A stretch of 19,055 bases of DNA, from contig JBDTNQ010000084.1 of the NCBI GenBank assembly GCA_039933635.1, positions 1 through 19,055 on the forward strand, read 5' to 3'. Position 1 is the stretch's first letter. Every line of letters starts with the position of its first letter. The stretch is from JBDTNQ01 sp039933635 (GTDB lineage Bacteria; Acidobacteriota; Vicinamibacteria; Vicinamibacterales; SCN-69-37). This document shows, piece by piece, positions 18,393 to 19,055 of the stretch. The translations under genes were made by a program, and so were the position numbers. The notes beneath the pieces were generated by a model. The model did not search any database. It worked only from the letters and a program-made list of their open reading frames with translations, and had not been told where the DNA came from.

Positions 18393-18895
18393 CGGCTCAA
18401 TTCCCGCACGACGTGGCGTAACTCGGGCACGATGAGCCGCGTCAGCGCGAGACGGACGGCGTCTTCGGATCCCGGCAAGACGAACACCGCGCGGCGCTCG
18501 ACGACGCCTGCGGTGGCGCGCGTCATCATGGCCGCAGCGCCGATCTCCGGGTAGCTGAGCATACGAAACAGCTCACCAAATCCGGTCAAGTGCTTGTCCA
18601 TGAGCGCCGTCACCGCTTCGTAGGTGCTATCACGGCTCGCGATACCGGTGCCACCGGTTGTGATGATGACCGGGACATCGACCATCGCCAGGACGTCTCG
18701 AATGCTCGCCACCACGGCCGAAGGATCGTCCTTCACGATGCGCTGGACCGCGACCTCGTGGCCCGCGGCGCTGAGCAGTTCGGCAATGGCGCGGCCGCTG
18801 GTGTCGGTGTCGGTGGTCCGCGTGTCGCTGACCGTGATGACGGCGCAGCGGACGCTCCCGACGCCGGTCTGGTGGCGGTGTTCCTGGACGGACAT
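18389..18895 (-). CDS. moaB: Molybdenum cofactor biosynthesis protein MoaB
   Basis: This MoaB/Mog-family protein of 168 residues is expected to adenylylate molybdopterin or otherwise act before MoeA. It has SVRCAVITVSDTRTTDTDTS, VPVIITTGGTGIASRDSTYE, GFGELFRMLSYPEIGAAAM, TRATAGV and VFVLPGSEDAVRLAL. I chose ATG 18895 because the N-terminus MSVQEHRH matches MoaB style and a CATAAT box lies six bases upstream of it; an in-frame ATG at 18916 would add seven residues. Neither start has a clear Shine-Dalgarno. It is first of a two-gene operon with moeA. Confidence 0.93.
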   Translation of the reverse strand: MSVQEHRHQTGVGSVRCAVITVSDTRTTDTDTSGRAIAELLSAAGHEVAVQRIVKDDPSAVVASIRDVLAMVDVPVIITTGGTGIASRDSTYEAVTALMDKHLTGFGELFRMLSYPEIGAAAMMTRATAGVVERRAVFVLPGSEDAVRLALTRLIVPELRHVVRELSR

Positions 18896-18901
18896 TGGCA
18901 G

Positions 18902-18907
18902 ATTATG
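18902..18907 (-). promoter_or_regulatory. Candidate -10 box of moaB
   Basis: CATAAT on the minus strand ends six bases before ATG 18895, which would start transcription at the start codon itself. AGGTCA at 18930-18925 sits at 17-base spacing but is a poor -35 match. Confidence 0.3.
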
Positions 18908-18983
18908 CCGCGACATCCGTCTGGTGACCTGGGCGGTGCGGAACCGGGACTCTCGCCTGGGACGGCGAGGACGGGCCCTGATA

Positions 18984-18989
18984 TATAAT
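18984..18989 (+). promoter_or_regulatory. -10 box of the tRNA-Arg gene
   Basis: A perfect TATAAT lies 11 bases before the mature tRNA start. The -35 region at the right spacing (around 18961-18966) is weak. A six-base-pair hairpin (18952-18957 with 18964-18969) overlaps that region and may be chance. Confidence 0.6.
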
Positions 18990-19000
18990 CTGGCGTTTGA

Positions 19001-19055
19001 GCGCCCTTAGCTCAGTTGGATAGAGCGTCTGGCTACGAACCAGGAGGTCGCACGT
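19001..19055 (+). tRNA. tRNA-Arg(ACG), truncated by the window end
   Basis: The first 55 bases are present: acceptor 5' strand GCGCCCT, D arm GCTC-AGTTGGATA-GAGC, and anticodon stem TCTGG/CCAGG around the loop CTACGAA, giving anticodon ACG (arginine, CGN codons, normally read after A34 to inosine editing by TadA). The T arm and the 3' acceptor strand lie outside the window. Confidence 0.93.

Noticed and set aside
19001..19055. tRNA as an integration (att) site for a mobile element
   Set aside because: No integrase, direct repeat of the tRNA end or other mobile signature is visible, and the 3' half is outside the window.

Overview
The window is a gene-dense, high-GC bacterial chromosome segment with short intergenic gaps and mixed gene orientation. 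I see no transposase, phage or CRISPR signature. Futalosine-route menaquinone genes (mqnE and an MqnA/MqnD-family gene), a TreS-maltokinase fusion, a Mn-type superoxide dismutase and very high GC suggest a soil-type bacterium, possibly Acidobacteriota (Vicinamibacteria-like). The phylum is an inference from gene content and protein style, not a measured placement.

Layout. 1-112: tail of an esterase-like protein. 117-3491 (-): TreS fused to a maltokinase-like domain that has lost its catalytic motif. 3549-4700 (+): IscS-type cysteine desulfurase, divergent from treS. 4814-10386 (+): a compact four-gene run with overlapping starts and stops: a membrane-anchored trypsin-like protein lacking its serine, a polytopic antiporter-like protein, a 905-residue fusion of a CPA2-type antiporter domain to trehalose-6-phosphate synthase, and trehalose-6-phosphate phosphatase. 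10530-11372 (+): MqnA/MqnD-family protein, probably MqnD. 11369-14094 (-): a BtuDCF-like ABC importer. 14164-15312 (+): MqnE, closed by a good intrinsic terminator. 15418-17179 (+): nadA and sodA. 17187-18895 (-): moaB-moeA for molybdenum cofactor. 19001 to the end (+): truncated tRNA-Arg(ACG).

How it fits together. Two trehalose routes lie close together: OtsA/OtsB from UDP-glucose and glucose-6-phosphate, and TreS from maltose. The striking part is that OtsA is covalently joined to a cation/proton-antiporter-like membrane domain and is encoded in a translationally coupled cluster with a second antiporter-like protein and a periplasmic-type pseudoprotease. This looks like a membrane-bound module that could link ion or osmotic status to compatible-solute synthesis, and it is the best candidate here for an undescribed system. 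The remaining genes are cofactor and redox housekeeping (menaquinone, NAD, Fe-S/sulfur, corrinoid uptake, Moco, superoxide defence).

No gene-free stretch exceeds 300 bases. The larger gaps (4701-4813, 10387-10529, 15313-15417, 18896-19000) carry the hairpins and promoter-like elements listed. Long open frames antisense to the real genes are taken to be high-GC shadows.
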